DNA of 64,000 nt from Halalkalicoccus sp. CGA53 (GTDB lineage: Archaea > Halobacteriota > Halobacteria > Halobacteriales > Halalkalicoccaceae): positions 1,054,001 through 1,118,000 of the forward strand of contig NZ_CP144125.1 of assembly GCF_036429475.1 (NCBI RefSeq), written 5' to 3'. Shown in pieces: positions 17,213 through 26,621 of the stretch (positions are counted from its first letter, which is position 1; the number at the start of each line of letters is the position of its first letter). Below the pieces are notes generated by a model, which was not told where the DNA came from, searched no databases, and saw only the letters and a program-made list of their open reading frames with translations. The translations under genes and the position numbers were made by a program.

Positions 17213-18013
17213 ATGCGCGCGTTCCGGATCGCCTACGACGGCTCCCCGTACTTCGGCTTCCAGCGCCAGCCGGAGGTCCCGACCGTGGAGGACGCCCTCC
17301 TCTCCGCGCTCTCTGCACTCGGCGTCGCGGACGGCCTTCCGGCGGGCTATGCCGCGTCGGGGCGAACGGACAGGGGCGTCTCCGCGCTCGCGCAGACGGT
17401 TTCGTTCGAGTGCCCGGAGTGGCTCACGCCCGCCGCGTTCAACTCCGAACTCCCGGCTGACGTGCGGGCGTGGGCGTCGACGCCGGTTGGAGACGACTTC
17501 CACGCGAGATACGACGCCGAGAGCCGCGCGTACGTCTACCACCTCCACGCACCCGAGTTCGACGACGGAGCGGTGTCCGAGGCGCTTTCGAAACTCGCCA
17601 GGGAACACGACTTCCACAACCTGACGCCGGAGACAGAGCGAACGGAGAGAGCGCTTTACGACGCCTCGGCAGCGCGAAACGGACCGTTCCTCACCCTACG
17701 GTTTCGAGGCGATAGCTTCTGCCGCCACCAGATCCGCCGGACGGCCACGCTGCTCGCGGAGATCGGCAGCGGCGAGCGCGACGCGGGGTCCGTCGACCGA
17801 GTTCTCTCTCCGGAGTCGCTCTCGGGGGGCGAGGGGATCGGGGCCGCACCCGCCGAAGCGCTCGTCCTCACGGACGTCTCCTATCCCGACACCTCGTTCG
17901 AGGTCGACCCGGAGGCGGCCGAGAGCGCCCGCGCGGTCTTCGAGACGAAACGGGTGGAGCGTGAGACGGCCGCGCGCGTCGCGGGGACGGTGAGCGAGGG
18001 GATCGGCGAGTAG
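17213..18013 (+). CDS. truA: tRNA pseudouridine synthase A
   Basis: A 266-residue TruA-family enzyme that isomerises uridines in the tRNA anticodon arm (positions 38-40). The N-terminus MRAFRIAYDGSPYFGFQRQP is typical, the catalytic aspartate is in ASGRTDRGVSA near residue 52, and FRGDSFCRHQIRRT (about 165-178) is the conserved C-terminal-domain motif. The length matches archaeal TruA. Same strand as, and 42 bases after, the 57-residue membrane protein gene; convergent with the MFS gene. Confidence 0.95.
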   Translation: MRAFRIAYDGSPYFGFQRQPEVPTVEDALLSALSALGVADGLPAGYAASGRTDRGVSALAQTVSFECPEWLTPAAFNSELPADVRAWASTPVGDDFHARYDAESRAYVYHLHAPEFDDGAVSEALSKLAREHDFHNLTPETERTERALYDASAARNGPFLTLRFRGDSFCRHQIRRTATLLAEIGSGERDAGSVDRVLSPESLSGGEGIGAAPAEALVLTDVSYPDTSFEVDPEAAESARAVFETKRVERETAARVAGTVSEGIGE

Positions 18014-18069
18014 ATGGATTTCACTCGGCCCGGTGGGGGATCCCTCGAGCGGTGACGCGACCGGATCGA

Positions 18070-19287
18070 CTACCCACGTCTCGTGATCAGGTAGCCGGCC
18101 AGGACCAGTCCGGCGGTCGGAAACGCGGCGAGGGCGACGAACAGCAGGTCGACCCCGCCGTAGGTGAGCGCGATCCCGGCGATCGAGGCTCCGGCGGCAC
18201 CGATTCCGAAGACACCGAGATACGTGTAGCCGAACGAGAGTCCGTGGATGTCGGCCGCCGCGTACTTGCCGATCAGCGCCTGGTGGATCGGCGCCTCCAT
18301 GAAGACGAAGAACCCGAGTGCGCCACAGATCACCAGCGTCGCGAGCAGGCCGGCGCCGACGAAGAACGGGAAGAGCAGCGAGACGAGTATCAGTGCCGTG
18401 AACGCACCGACGATCGCCCACTCCGGCGACCGGCGGTCGCTCAGCTTCCCGCCCACGTACTGTCCGGCCCCGCCGATCAGGAGCAGTCCGGCGTAGACGT
18501 ACTGGCTCGATTCGATCGTCTCGTCCGCGACCTCGAGCGGGCCGAAGACCGGGAGGTCGGCGAGGACCTCCGGGAGGAAGGTGAACACCCCCCGGTAGTA
18601 CGTCCCGGCGAGCATGGCGATCGCGAAGACGACGACGAACCCGCCGACGAACAGCGTCCTCGACTGTCGTAGGAACTTCGCCCACCCGTCGAGCTGGCTC
18701 GCGATCGCTCTCTCGCCCTCGAGATAGGTGTCACCCCGTTCGTCGAAGTCCAGCCGGTAGGCGACGACCACGCCGACGAGCGCCGGGAGGATGAGGACCG
18801 CCGCGACGAGCCGCCAGTCAAGGACGGTGAGCATGAGGACGGCGAGCAGCGGGCCGACCGCGGTGCCGACGTTCCCGGCGACTCCGTGGTAGGCGAGGGC
18901 GGTTCCCTGTCGCTTCGTCCCCCGGGTGATCAGCGAGAGCCCCGCCGGGTGGTAGAGGCTCGCCGCCGCGCCCCAGACGACGAGCGCCGCGCCGAGCAGC
19001 CAGATCGAGGGGGCGAGGCTGATGAGGACGAACCCGCCGGCCATCCCCGCCATCGAGAGGACGACGAGCCGCTTCGATCCGTACCGGTCGGCCAACGCCC
19101 CGCTCGGGAGGGCCCCGACACCGATCAGCCCGTAGCCGACGGCGACGACGGTCCCCAAGAGGGCCGGCGAGACATCGAAGGCGTCCAGCCAGATCACGAC
19201 GAACAGGGGGATCACCATCTCGTAGACGTGGAACGTCGCGTGACCGATCATCGTGAAGAGCGTGATCGTCCGGTCGTTCTCCTTCAT
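18070..19287 (-). CDS. MFS transporter
   Basis: A 405-residue polytopic membrane protein with about twelve predicted helices and the MFS loop 2-3 signature as GALADRYGSKR. It starts directly with a short cytosolic MKENDRTITLF before helix 1; the ATG at 19287 was chosen over an upstream one that adds a short non-hydrophobic extension. Specificity cannot be assigned from sequence; the family exports drugs or takes up small solutes by proton-coupled exchange. The bat-like regulator gene upstream, on the same strand, could control it (94-base gap). Confidence 0.88.
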   Translation of the reverse strand: MKENDRTITLFTMIGHATFHVYEMVIPLFVVIWLDAFDVSPALLGTVVAVGYGLIGVGALPSGALADRYGSKRLVVLSMAGMAGGFVLISLAPSIWLLGAALVVWGAAASLYHPAGLSLITRGTKRQGTALAYHGVAGNVGTAVGPLLAVLMLTVLDWRLVAAVLILPALVGVVVAYRLDFDERGDTYLEGERAIASQLDGWAKFLRQSRTLFVGGFVVVFAIAMLAGTYYRGVFTFLPEVLADLPVFGPLEVADETIESSQYVYAGLLLIGGAGQYVGGKLSDRRSPEWAIVGAFTALILVSLLFPFFVGAGLLATLVICGALGFFVFMEAPIHQALIGKYAAADIHGLSFGYTYLGVFGIGAAGASIAGIALTYGGVDLLFVALAAFPTAGLVLAGYLITRRG

Positions 19288-19380
19288 GAGTGAGTGAAGC
19301 ACAGTGCGGGCAAAACGGCCGTCCCCTCCCATGGGAGGGTCGCCTCCCTCGTCGGGGAGCCGTTCGCATACCGGTCGACC

Positions 19381-20109
19381 TCAGAAGGGGTCGATCCCGT
19401 TCAGCAGTTTCGCCTCGGCCTTCCGGAGATGTTCGAGGAACGTCGTCTTCGATATCCCGAGGTCGGAGGCGAGCGCACGCGCGGTCGTCGCCCGCGGATA
19501 CTCGTAGTAGCCCCGCGACCGGGCGAGCAGGAACGCTTCGCGCTGTCTCGACGAGAGATGGCCTCCGAGCGCCGGTTCGGCCGCCTCCCCCGAGCGAGCG
19601 GGGGGTCCGCACTCGCTCGCGACCGTGGTGAGGCTGTGGACGCAGATGTCGGCGTCGTACTCGGACTCGACCTCGTCGAGCGCCCGTCGCACGCTCGGCC
19701 GGTCGGATCGGACGAGCAGCGAGCGTCGTTCGCGGCCGCCTTCGTGTCTGGTGGGCCCGTAGTGGACGAACCCGCGCGAGGTGAACGCCCGTCTGATGCT
19801 CGGGGCGGAGTCGAACTCGACCAGTACCCGCCGCGTCGCCGACCCCGTCGAGACGAGCGGCCCCGTCGACGGCGGGAGGACGGTGACCGACTCCGTCAGC
19901 GACGACTCCCGGACGCCGTCGGTGAGCGCGGAGAGCGCGTCCCGGGACCGTCCGTAGACCGTGTACAGCCCGACGCTGCTCTCGGCCGCCGGCACCGTGG
20001 TGTGTGCGTAGAGTCCGGCCTCGGCCTCTCGGGTCGTCTCGAGCGTCCAGCAAGAGGGGTGCCAGAGTTCGACCGTGAGGTGGAGGAGTTCGACGTCGTT
20101 CGAGTCCAT
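19381..20109 (-). CDS. Bacterio-opsin-activator (HTH-10) type transcriptional regulator
   Basis: A 242-residue protein of the large haloarchaeal Bat-like family. The C-terminal ~55 residues carry the HTH-10 domain: LSSRQREAFLLARSRGYYEYPR, then ARALASDLGISKTTFLEHLRKAEAKLL. The N-terminal ~180 residues are a sensory/bat-type region with alternating strands but no clear PAS or GAF motif. Such proteins activate or repress nearby genes; the MFS transporter immediately downstream on the same strand is the most likely partner. The promoter region to the right has a weak TATA-like element. Confidence 0.88.
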   Translation of the reverse strand: MDSNDVELLHLTVELWHPSCWTLETTREAEAGLYAHTTVPAAESSVGLYTVYGRSRDALSALTDGVRESSLTESVTVLPPSTGPLVSTGSATRRVLVEFDSAPSIRRAFTSRGFVHYGPTRHEGGRERRSLLVRSDRPSVRRALDEVESEYDADICVHSLTTVASECGPPARSGEAAEPALGGHLSSRQREAFLLARSRGYYEYPRATTARALASDLGISKTTFLEHLRKAEAKLLNGIDPF

Positions 20110-20281
20110 ACCTGGTACCGACCGCTTTCGTACGGGGGGACAATCATACTATGCGGAGCTGTCACCGACGCGTGAGGTCGTCGAGATCCGACGGCCGCAG
20201 AAAGCGTTTCGACGATAGGTCGCGCGCTTCGTGGATCGAACGTCCTCGGGCGGGCAGGGAGTTCGCTCCGCGAGTCCTCGC

Positions 20282-20716
20282 CTACTCGAACTGACTCCTC
20301 ACGTTCGTGAGCAGCCGTTCGAGCTCGTGGCGGTTGTACCGGACGAAGAGCGGTCGCAGGAGCCGTCCGAGCGGTCCGAACCGGTGGAGGTCGTACTCCG
20401 CGCGGTACTCGTACTCCGTTACGCTCCCGTTCGACTCGAACGTCTCCGTGATCCGGCCGGAGACCGTCCCCGACAGATCGTGGACCATCCGGTTCGGCGG
20501 GTCGTAGGCGGAGTCGCGAAGCTCGCCCCGGAAGGGGACGCCGAGGATGCGGTAGTCGAACGCGGCGCGCTTGCCGCCGTTCTCGACCCGTTCGATCCCC
20601 TCGACCGAGCGGAGGCTCGGCGTCACCCGGACGTGATTCTCCGGATCGTCCATGAACGAGAACACCTCGGTGACCGGTGCGTCGATCGTCGTCCTCCCGA
20701 CCATCGTGACGCTCAT
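20282..20716 (-). CDS. SRPBCC-family protein (polyketide cyclase/START-like)
   Basis: A 144-residue helix-grip-fold protein. The start MSVTMVGRTTIDAPVTEVFSFMDDPENH is the classic SRPBCC entry (strand, helix, D-x-P/E-N), and the C-terminal helix LGRLLRPLFVRYNRHELERLL is typical of the CoxG/polyketide-cyclase-like group. Such proteins bind hydrophobic ligands or lipids. It lies eight bases downstream of the M28 peptidase gene on the same strand, so the two are probably co-transcribed; no functional link is evident. Confidence 0.85.
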   Translation of the reverse strand: MSVTMVGRTTIDAPVTEVFSFMDDPENHVRVTPSLRSVEGIERVENGGKRAAFDYRILGVPFRGELRDSAYDPPNRMVHDLSGTVSGRITETFESNGSVTEYEYRAEYDLHRFGPLGRLLRPLFVRYNRHELERLLTNVRSQFE

Positions 20717-20724
20717 CGACGCCC

Positions 20725-22038
20725 TCACTCCCAGCTCTCCGGCCAGATCTCTGCGGCGCGCATGCCCGGCTCCAGGTCCGCCGCCTCCATGCCCTCTCTC
20801 AGGTCGGCTTCCTCGATACGCGGGACCTCGCTGTGGGTGAGTCTCTGCACTAGCAACGCCGTCAGGATCGCGTGCTCGCGCAGGTTCCGGGGGTCGACCT
20901 TGTCCCGGGTGTCCGCGTGGGTGTGGCCCCAGCCACGGCCTCGCTCGCCGCTCTCCGAGTGCAACTGGAGCGCGGGCACCCCCCGATTGAGGAAGGGCCA
21001 GTGGTCGCTGTAGGGATGCGGGTCGCGCTCGAAGCCGACCGGTTGGTCCCACTCGTCACAGGTCGCTTTCACCAGCTCCTCGACCGCCTCCGAGCCGTGG
21101 GTGTACGTCTTGAGGTCGCGGAACCGACCCGCGCCGTCGACGTTGACGACCGTCTTCACCGCTTCGAGGTCGAGTTCCTCCGCGAGCGCCTCCGCGCCGA
21201 TCAGTCCGATCTCCTCGGAGCCGACGCCCGCGACGCGTACCCGGCAGCCGAGGTCGAGCTCCGCGAGCAGTCGCGCGGCGGCGGCGACGACCGTGATGCC
21301 ACAGCCGTTGTCCAGTGCACCCTCCGAGATGTCGTGCGCGTCGAGGTGTCCGAGCAGGACGACCTCCTCCTCGCCCGATCCGAGCGTCCCGTGGACGTTC
21401 ACGCTCTCCCCCCGCTCGGTGACGGCGTCCACGCTCAGGCGAACTCTCGCCCCTCGCTTCGCGTAGTCGGTGAGCCACGCGCCTGTCTCCGCCGAGACGC
21501 CGACGCCGGGCATCGCCGCCTCCGCGTCGAAGCGCAGCGACCCAGTGGGCGGGAGCTGGCCGGGGACGTGGTTCGCGAACACGAACGCCTCCGCACCCGC
21601 CGCCGCCGCGTGGCCGAACTTCTCCATCCGGTGGGCGAAGCGGCCGCGCCCCGGGGGCGTGTCGGTGCTCGCGACGACGACGGCACCCGACACGTCACGT
21701 TCCTCGATCTCGTCGGGCGTGCCGTAGCCGACGTCGACCAGCGGGGCGCTCACCTCTCCCGGGGGAGAGTACGGAAGCGCGATCGTCTCGAACGAACGCT
21801 CGATCGGCTCGGTGACCGCGAGCGCGGCGCTCCCTCGCTCCCAGCGCTGGACCGAGAACCCCTCGATCTCCACGTCCTCGACCCCCGCCTCGGAGAACGC
21901 TTCCCCTGTAATCTCCGCCGCCCGTCGCTCGCCGGGGTGACCGCCCATCCGGTTCTCGATCTCGGTCAGTTCGGTGAGGAACTCCCAGGAGAACGGGTCG
22001 TGCCACGCCCGACCGAGCACCTCGTCTGCGTCGTCCAT
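20725..22038 (-). CDS. M28-family zinc aminopeptidase/carboxypeptidase
   Basis: A 437-residue metallopeptidase. Zinc-ligand motifs: LLGHLDAHD (His and first Asp), GALDNGCG (bridging Asp), GSEEIGLIGA (catalytic and metal Glu), NVDGAG (Asp) and PYSDHWPF (His). A protease-associated-like insertion lies in the first half (VVVASTDTPPGRGRFAHRMEKFG region). No signal peptide is seen, so it is probably cytosolic and acts in peptide turnover. ATG at 22038 was chosen since it gives the family-like MDDADEVLGRAW start; an upstream frame extension lacks similarity to anything and crosses the promoter. Confidence 0.9.
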   Translation of the reverse strand: MDDADEVLGRAWHDPFSWEFLTELTEIENRMGGHPGERRAAEITGEAFSEAGVEDVEIEGFSVQRWERGSAALAVTEPIERSFETIALPYSPPGEVSAPLVDVGYGTPDEIEERDVSGAVVVASTDTPPGRGRFAHRMEKFGHAAAAGAEAFVFANHVPGQLPPTGSLRFDAEAAMPGVGVSAETGAWLTDYAKRGARVRLSVDAVTERGESVNVHGTLGSGEEEVVLLGHLDAHDISEGALDNGCGITVVAAAARLLAELDLGCRVRVAGVGSEEIGLIGAEALAEELDLEAVKTVVNVDGAGRFRDLKTYTHGSEAVEELVKATCDEWDQPVGFERDPHPYSDHWPFLNRGVPALQLHSESGERGRGWGHTHADTRDKVDPRNLREHAILTALLVQRLTHSEVPRIEEADLREGMEAADLEPGMRAAEIWPESWE

Positions 22039-22394
22039 ACCACCTGAACGGAGTCCGGGATCAAACCGTTGTGCATAGAGGTACGCTGTCGGCCGTACAC
22101 GCGCGGTGTCCAGTGTCACGGGACGCGGTCACTCCGCGACGACTACGTGGTCGTCGACCGGGTCGGAGGGAACGATCCGACCGCCGAGTATCCGGATCTA
22201 GCTGTTCGTTTCCCGACCACTCTCTCCGTACGACCTATCGTCTCACCGTTCGGAAGCCGTGACCGGGGACGCTCGCGCGGTCACCCGACCCCCCCTCCGA
22301 TTGTGGATCGTTACTCCCCAAATATCGGAACGAGAGGTCCTGAAACGCTCGAGACGCTGGTTTATCCTCCTCCGTGTCGTACGTACTCGGTGCT
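22039..22394. other. Divergent intergenic region, no gene seen
   Basis: These 356 bases separate the divergent M28 peptidase and FAD oxidase genes and should hold both promoters. A ggtttga stretch in minus-strand orientation lies about 30 bases before the M28 start. Frames here are short and lack haloarchaeal codon bias. I see no RNA gene or strong hairpin. Confidence 0.5.
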
Positions 22395-23801
22395 ATGATG
22401 GCACACGGTGGATCGGACCTCGACCGGAGCCTCTCCGCCCTGCGAACGCGGCATCGGGGGGAGCTCATCGGCCCGGAAGACGAGGGCTACGACGACGTAC
22501 GGGCGGTCTGGAACGGGATGATCGATCGTCGACCCGCTGTGATCGTCCGACCGACGGGGACCGCTGACGTGGTCGCAGCGGTCGAGTTCGCACGCGAGAG
22601 CGACCTCGAGATCGCCGTCCACGGCGGCGGGCACAACGTGGCCGGTCTGAGCACCGTCGACGGCGGCGTGGTGATCGACCTCTCCGAGATGAACGGGGTG
22701 GTCGTCGACCCGAGTGCGAGGAGGGTCCGGGTCCAGGGCGGTGCGACGCTGGGCGACGTCGACCACGAGACACAGCTCCACGGCCTCGCGACCGCCCTCG
22801 GGGCCGTCTCCGAGACCGGCGTCGCGGGGCTGACGCTCAACGGCGGCTACGGCCACCTCAGCCGCGAGTTCGGTCTCGCGGCGGACAACCTGCGCTCGGT
22901 CGAAGTCGTGACCGCCGACGGGCGGGTTCGGACCGCGAGCGAGAACGAACACGAGGACCTCTTCTGGGCGATCAGGGGTGGCGGTGGGAACTTCGGTATC
23001 GTGACGACCTTCGAGTTCGCGCTCCACGAGGTCGGACCCGAGGTCTCCGCGCTCTTCGTCTGGTTCCCCGGCGACGATTCGGTGACCGTGCTCGAACGGT
23101 TCCGGGAGTGGGGCGAGTCCGCACCACGGACGGCCGGCGTACTCCCCTTCCTCGGACACGTCCCCGAACTGGAGGGGTTCCCCGAGGAGCACTGGGGCGA
23201 GCCCACGATCGCCTGTCTCGGCTCGTTCCGCGGGGATCCCGCGGAGAGCGAGGCGGTCTTCGCGCCGCTCGTCGAGGGTGCGACGCCGATCGCCGACTTC
23301 AGCGGGCGGATGCGCTTCGAGACGCTCCAGTCGATGCTCGACGAGGACTACCCGGACGGGTTGCGCTACTACTGGAAGTCGATCTTCCTCGACGACATCA
23401 CCGACGAGGTGATCGAGATCGCGTGTCGGTACAACGAGGACGCTCCCTCCTCGCTCTCGACGATCGACATCTGGCTCCTCGGAGGCGCGGTCGCCGACGT
23501 TCCGCGCGAAGCCACCGCGTTCTGGCACCGCGAGAAGCCGTACATGATCAACTTCGAGGCGAACTGGGAAGACCTGGCCGACGACGACGAGAACGTCGCG
23601 TGGGTCCGCGAGGGGTTCGCGGAGGTGGAGGCGCTCTCGGTCGCCTCCGGACGGTACGGCAACTTCCCGGGCTTCGCGAACGACCCCGCACGGCTGCTCT
23701 TCGGCGAGAACTACGACCGACTGGTCGAGGTGAAGACGCGCTACGACCCGGAGAACCGGTTCCGGCTGAACCAGAACGTCCCGCCGAACGCGGACGCCTG
23801 A
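22395..23801 (+). CDS. FAD-dependent oxidoreductase, berberine-bridge-enzyme-like
   Basis: A 468-residue PCMH-type flavoprotein. The FAD domain includes AVHGGGHNVAG, whose His (near 83) is the expected 8-alpha covalent attachment site, and GGYGHLSREFGLAADNL. The C-terminal BBE motif is FGENYDRLVEVKTRYDPENRFRLNQN. At the place where doubly linked members carry a cysteine, the sequence reads GAVSETGVAG, so a single covalent link is predicted. Relatives oxidise alcohols, sugars or amines using oxygen; substrate unknown. The start is one of two adjacent ATG codons (22395, 22398); the frame extends to a GTG at 22374. Confidence 0.88.
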   Translation: MMAHGGSDLDRSLSALRTRHRGELIGPEDEGYDDVRAVWNGMIDRRPAVIVRPTGTADVVAAVEFARESDLEIAVHGGGHNVAGLSTVDGGVVIDLSEMNGVVVDPSARRVRVQGGATLGDVDHETQLHGLATALGAVSETGVAGLTLNGGYGHLSREFGLAADNLRSVEVVTADGRVRTASENEHEDLFWAIRGGGGNFGIVTTFEFALHEVGPEVSALFVWFPGDDSVTVLERFREWGESAPRTAGVLPFLGHVPELEGFPEEHWGEPTIACLGSFRGDPAESEAVFAPLVEGATPIADFSGRMRFETLQSMLDEDYPDGLRYYWKSIFLDDITDEVIEIACRYNEDAPSSLSTIDIWLLGGAVADVPREATAFWHREKPYMINFEANWEDLADDDENVAWVREGFAEVEALSVASGRYGNFPGFANDPARLLFGENYDRLVEVKTRYDPENRFRLNQNVPPNADA

Positions 23802-23876
23802 TCGGCCTCCCGATCCCGCTCTCGGCGCCGTCCCGGAACCGTCAGCGTTTAGCGACGTAACGCCCTATCGCGGCCC

Positions 23877-25667
23877 ATGAGTTCGGTTCCCGAGCGCGTC
23901 GAGATCGAGGAGGAGTACACCTGGGATCTCGAGAGCGTCTACACGAGCGACGAGGACTGGGAGGCCGCTTACGAGGCGGTCGAGAGCCGTCTCGACGAGA
24001 TGAGGGCTTACGAGGGGAGAGTCACCGAGAGCGCCGAGACCCTCCACGAGGTGCTCGAACTGGGAGAGGAGCTCTCGCGAGCCGTCTCGCAGGTCGCGAT
24101 GTACGCCCGACTTCGCCGGGACGAGGACACCCGGGACCAGGAGTACCAGGCACTCACCGCACGGGCACAGTCGCTGGCCGCCGACGCCTCCAGCGCGTCG
24201 AGCTTCGTGGAACCGGAACTTCAGGAGTGCTCGCGCGAGGAGATCGAGGCGATGATCGAGGACGAGCCCGCTCTGGAGTCCTACGACCACTACTTCGACG
24301 ACGTGCTCCGGATGAAGCCGCACACCCGATCCGCCGAGATCGAAGAGCTCCTCGCGGAGCTGAGCGAGGTGACCGGCGCCACGAGCGACGTCTACACGAT
24401 GCTCACGAACGCCGACATGACGTTCCCCTCGGTCGAGCACCCCGAGGACGGCCCGACCGAGATCACGCTCTCGAACTTCGTCACGCTCCAGAAGGAGGGC
24501 GACAGGGAGTTCCGCCGCGAGGTGCACGAGGCCTTTTACGACGAGTGGGCCGACGTGAGAAACGCGGTCGGCGCGGCGTACAAGAACAGCGTGAAGACCG
24601 ACATCAAGCTCGCCAGAGCCAGGAACTACGAGACCGCCCGGGAGGCGGCGCTCGACGGGCCGAACATACCAGTAGAAGTGTACGACACGCTGGTCGAGAC
24701 GGTGGGCGAGAACCACGACCCGCTCCACCGCCACGCGGAGCTGAAACGCGAGGCTCTCGGGGTGGACGAGCTCCGGATGTGGGACCTCTACATGCCCGTG
24801 GCGTACTCGGAGAGCCCGGAACTGGAGTACGACGAGGCGGCGGAGTACGTCGTCGAGGCGGTCGAACCCCTCGGTACGGAGTACCGATCGCGGCTCGCCG
24901 AGGGGCTCGACTCTCGCTGGGTCGACGTCTACGAGAACGCCGGCAAGCAGGCGGGCGCGTACTCCTCGGGAACGTACGACACCCAGCCGTTCATCCTGAT
25001 GAACTACCAGGACGACGTCGCCTCGATGTACACGCTCGCACACGAGCTGGGTCACTCGCTGCACTCGGAGTTCACGAAGGAGACCCAGCCCTACGTCTAC
25101 AGCGGCTACGAGATCTTCGTCGCGGAGGTCGCGAGCACGGTGAACGAGACCCTGCTCACCCACCACCTGCTCGAGACCGTCGAGGACGACGACCTCCGCC
25201 TGCACGTGCTCAACGAGTACCTAGAGCGCTTTCGCTCGACGCTCTACCGACAGACGATGTTCGCCGAGTTCGAACACCGCGCCCACGAGATCGCGGAAGA
25301 GGGCGGTGCGCTCACGCCGGACGCGCTCGACGAACTCTACGGGGAGCTGAAGTCGGAGCTCTACGCCCCCGCAGAGGTGGACGAGCGGATCGCCCGCGAG
25401 TGGATGCGCATCCCGCACTTCTACCGGGCGTACTACGTCTTCCAGTACGCGACGGGGATCAGCGCCGCCGTCGCCATTGTCCAGTCGATCCTGCAGGAGG
25501 GCGAGCCGGCCGCCGAGCGCTACCTCGAGTTCCTCTCGGCCGGCTCTCGGGACTACCCGCTCTCGTTGCTGGAGATCACCGGCGTCGACATGACCTCGTC
25601 CGAACCGGTCGAGGAGGCGCTCTCGGTGTACGAGACCTACGTCGACGAGATGGCGGAGCTGGTCTGA
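23877..25667 (+). CDS. pepF: Oligoendopeptidase F (M3 family)
   Basis: A 596-residue cytosolic zinc peptidase that degrades short oligopeptides. The zinc motif HELGHSLH is near residue 389, with the third ligand in EIFVAEVAST about 25 residues later; family segments include YSSGTYDTQPFILMNY before it and FYRAYYVFQYATGISAA near the C-terminus. Length matches PepF. A gtttagc box is about 25-30 bases before the ATG at 23877, so the gene is likely leaderless and monocistronic. Confidence 0.95.
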   Translation: MSSVPERVEIEEEYTWDLESVYTSDEDWEAAYEAVESRLDEMRAYEGRVTESAETLHEVLELGEELSRAVSQVAMYARLRRDEDTRDQEYQALTARAQSLAADASSASSFVEPELQECSREEIEAMIEDEPALESYDHYFDDVLRMKPHTRSAEIEELLAELSEVTGATSDVYTMLTNADMTFPSVEHPEDGPTEITLSNFVTLQKEGDREFRREVHEAFYDEWADVRNAVGAAYKNSVKTDIKLARARNYETAREAALDGPNIPVEVYDTLVETVGENHDPLHRHAELKREALGVDELRMWDLYMPVAYSESPELEYDEAAEYVVEAVEPLGTEYRSRLAEGLDSRWVDVYENAGKQAGAYSSGTYDTQPFILMNYQDDVASMYTLAHELGHSLHSEFTKETQPYVYSGYEIFVAEVASTVNETLLTHHLLETVEDDDLRLHVLNEYLERFRSTLYRQTMFAEFEHRAHEIAEEGGALTPDALDELYGELKSELYAPAEVDERIAREWMRIPHFYRAYYVFQYATGISAAVAIVQSILQEGEPAAERYLEFLSAGSRDYPLSLLEITGVDMTSSEPVEEALSVYETYVDEMAELV

Positions 25668-25832
25668 GTCGGTTCGCGCCCGAACGATCCCGAGCGTGGG
25701 AGACGACGGGGTCGTCGGACGGTAATGGCCGATCCTATTTCCCCTCCACGGAATCGGGTGGGGTATGCACTCTGTCGTGACCGCGGCGACCCGGTCCGTC
25801 GGAGCCGGCGATCACCCCCGCTGTGTGAGGTG

Positions 25833-25859
25833 GCACCACCCGAACGAACCGGGTGGTGC
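25833..25859. terminator. Hairpin between pepF and the DUF5518 gene
   Basis: Perfect nine-base arms gcaccaccc (25833-25841) and gggtggtgc (25851-25859) flank a nine-base loop. It lies ten bases past the stop of the minus-strand DUF5518 gene and in the convergent gap with pepF, so it could end or stabilise either transcript. There is no T-run after it, so a classical terminator is not certain. Confidence 0.5.
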
Positions 25860-25868
25860 GTCTCGCGT

Positions 25869-26273
25869 TCAGATCTGTGGTCGTGCGGTCTCCGCGGCGG
25901 TCCGGCGGCCCTTGATCCACGATCCGACGGCGCCGCCGACGGCACCGGGGATGGCGTAGAGCGCGAGCATGAGCAGCCCGAGGCCGAGGACGCCGAGCGC
26001 CGGGACGATACCGGCGAACAGGAGCCCGGTGACCGTCACGACGGCCAGCAGGACCAGCCACCCGAAGACGGTCGCGAGCCCGCCGTGGACGGCGCCCGAA
26101 CGCACGGTTCCACCGGCGACGAAGCCGGCCGCGATCCCACCGAGCGCCCCGACCAGCCCCCAGGAGATCGCCGGCGTCGTGGCGTCCGCTCCCGCGACGA
26201 TCAGCCCGCTCGCGACGCCGAGCGCGACGGTCACGACGAACCCGAGTACGACAGCTCTCCAGTCGATTCTCAT
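25869..26273 (-). CDS. DUF5518-type membrane protein
   Basis: A 134-residue protein with four Ala/Gly/Val-rich hydrophobic segments (approx. 8-28, 35-55, 65-85, 92-115) and a short basic C-terminus. The pattern MRIDWRAVVLGFVV, GGIAAGFVAGG and GAVGGAVGSWIKG fits the DUF5518 membrane family that is abundant in haloarchaea. No function is known for the family. Convergent with pepF and divergent from pan. Confidence 0.8.
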   Translation of the reverse strand: MRIDWRAVVLGFVVTVALGVASGLIVAGADATTPAISWGLVGALGGIAAGFVAGGTVRSGAVHGGLATVFGWLVLLAVVTVTGLLFAGIVPALGVLGLGLLMLALYAIPGAVGGAVGSWIKGRRTAAETARPQI

Positions 26274-26591
26274 CGTGGGACGAACTAGGCGTCCGTCGGC
26301 AATAAGGTTGATTTACCGACATCCGATCGGAAACCCTCTCGATCACATACCGGTGGCCGATTGGGTTTTCCCGCGGCCACGAAAGACCATCTCCGGGCCG
26401 GGGTAACGGTTGCGTTCGACGCGAGCGACGTTCGGTCGGGTTCGGCCGGGATCGAAGCGTCCGGTCACCGGGGAACCGAGCGGGACGACCGCGTGCCCGG
26501 TGACGATTCGATCGTCTTCCCGGTCTGTTAGCTCCGTTCGGCCGCCGACGGGCGTCTGACGCCCTCGCACCATCCACCGAGACCCAAAGGC
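26274..26591. other. Divergent intergenic region between DUF5518 gene and pan, no gene seen
   Basis: About 320 bases with no frame that looks coding. It contains a moderately A/T-rich stretch just before the DUF5518 start (promoter side) and the pan promoter at its right end. No RNA gene or long repeat was recognised. Confidence 0.45.
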
Positions 26592-26599
26592 ACTTTTAA
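26592..26599 (+). promoter_or_regulatory. TATA-like box of pan
   Basis: The box acttttaa lies about 23-30 bases before the pan ATG at 26622, indicating a leaderless transcript. Confidence 0.55.
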
Positions 26600-26621
26600 C
26601 CTCGCTCCCCTACGCCGAGTG

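Noticed and set aside
13994-17617. A 1207-residue open frame on the minus strand
   Set aside because: It is antisense to hisS, the sulfatase, the methyltransferase and truA, all clear genes; long antisense frames are expected at this GC content, and the product is Arg/Pro-rich low-complexity.
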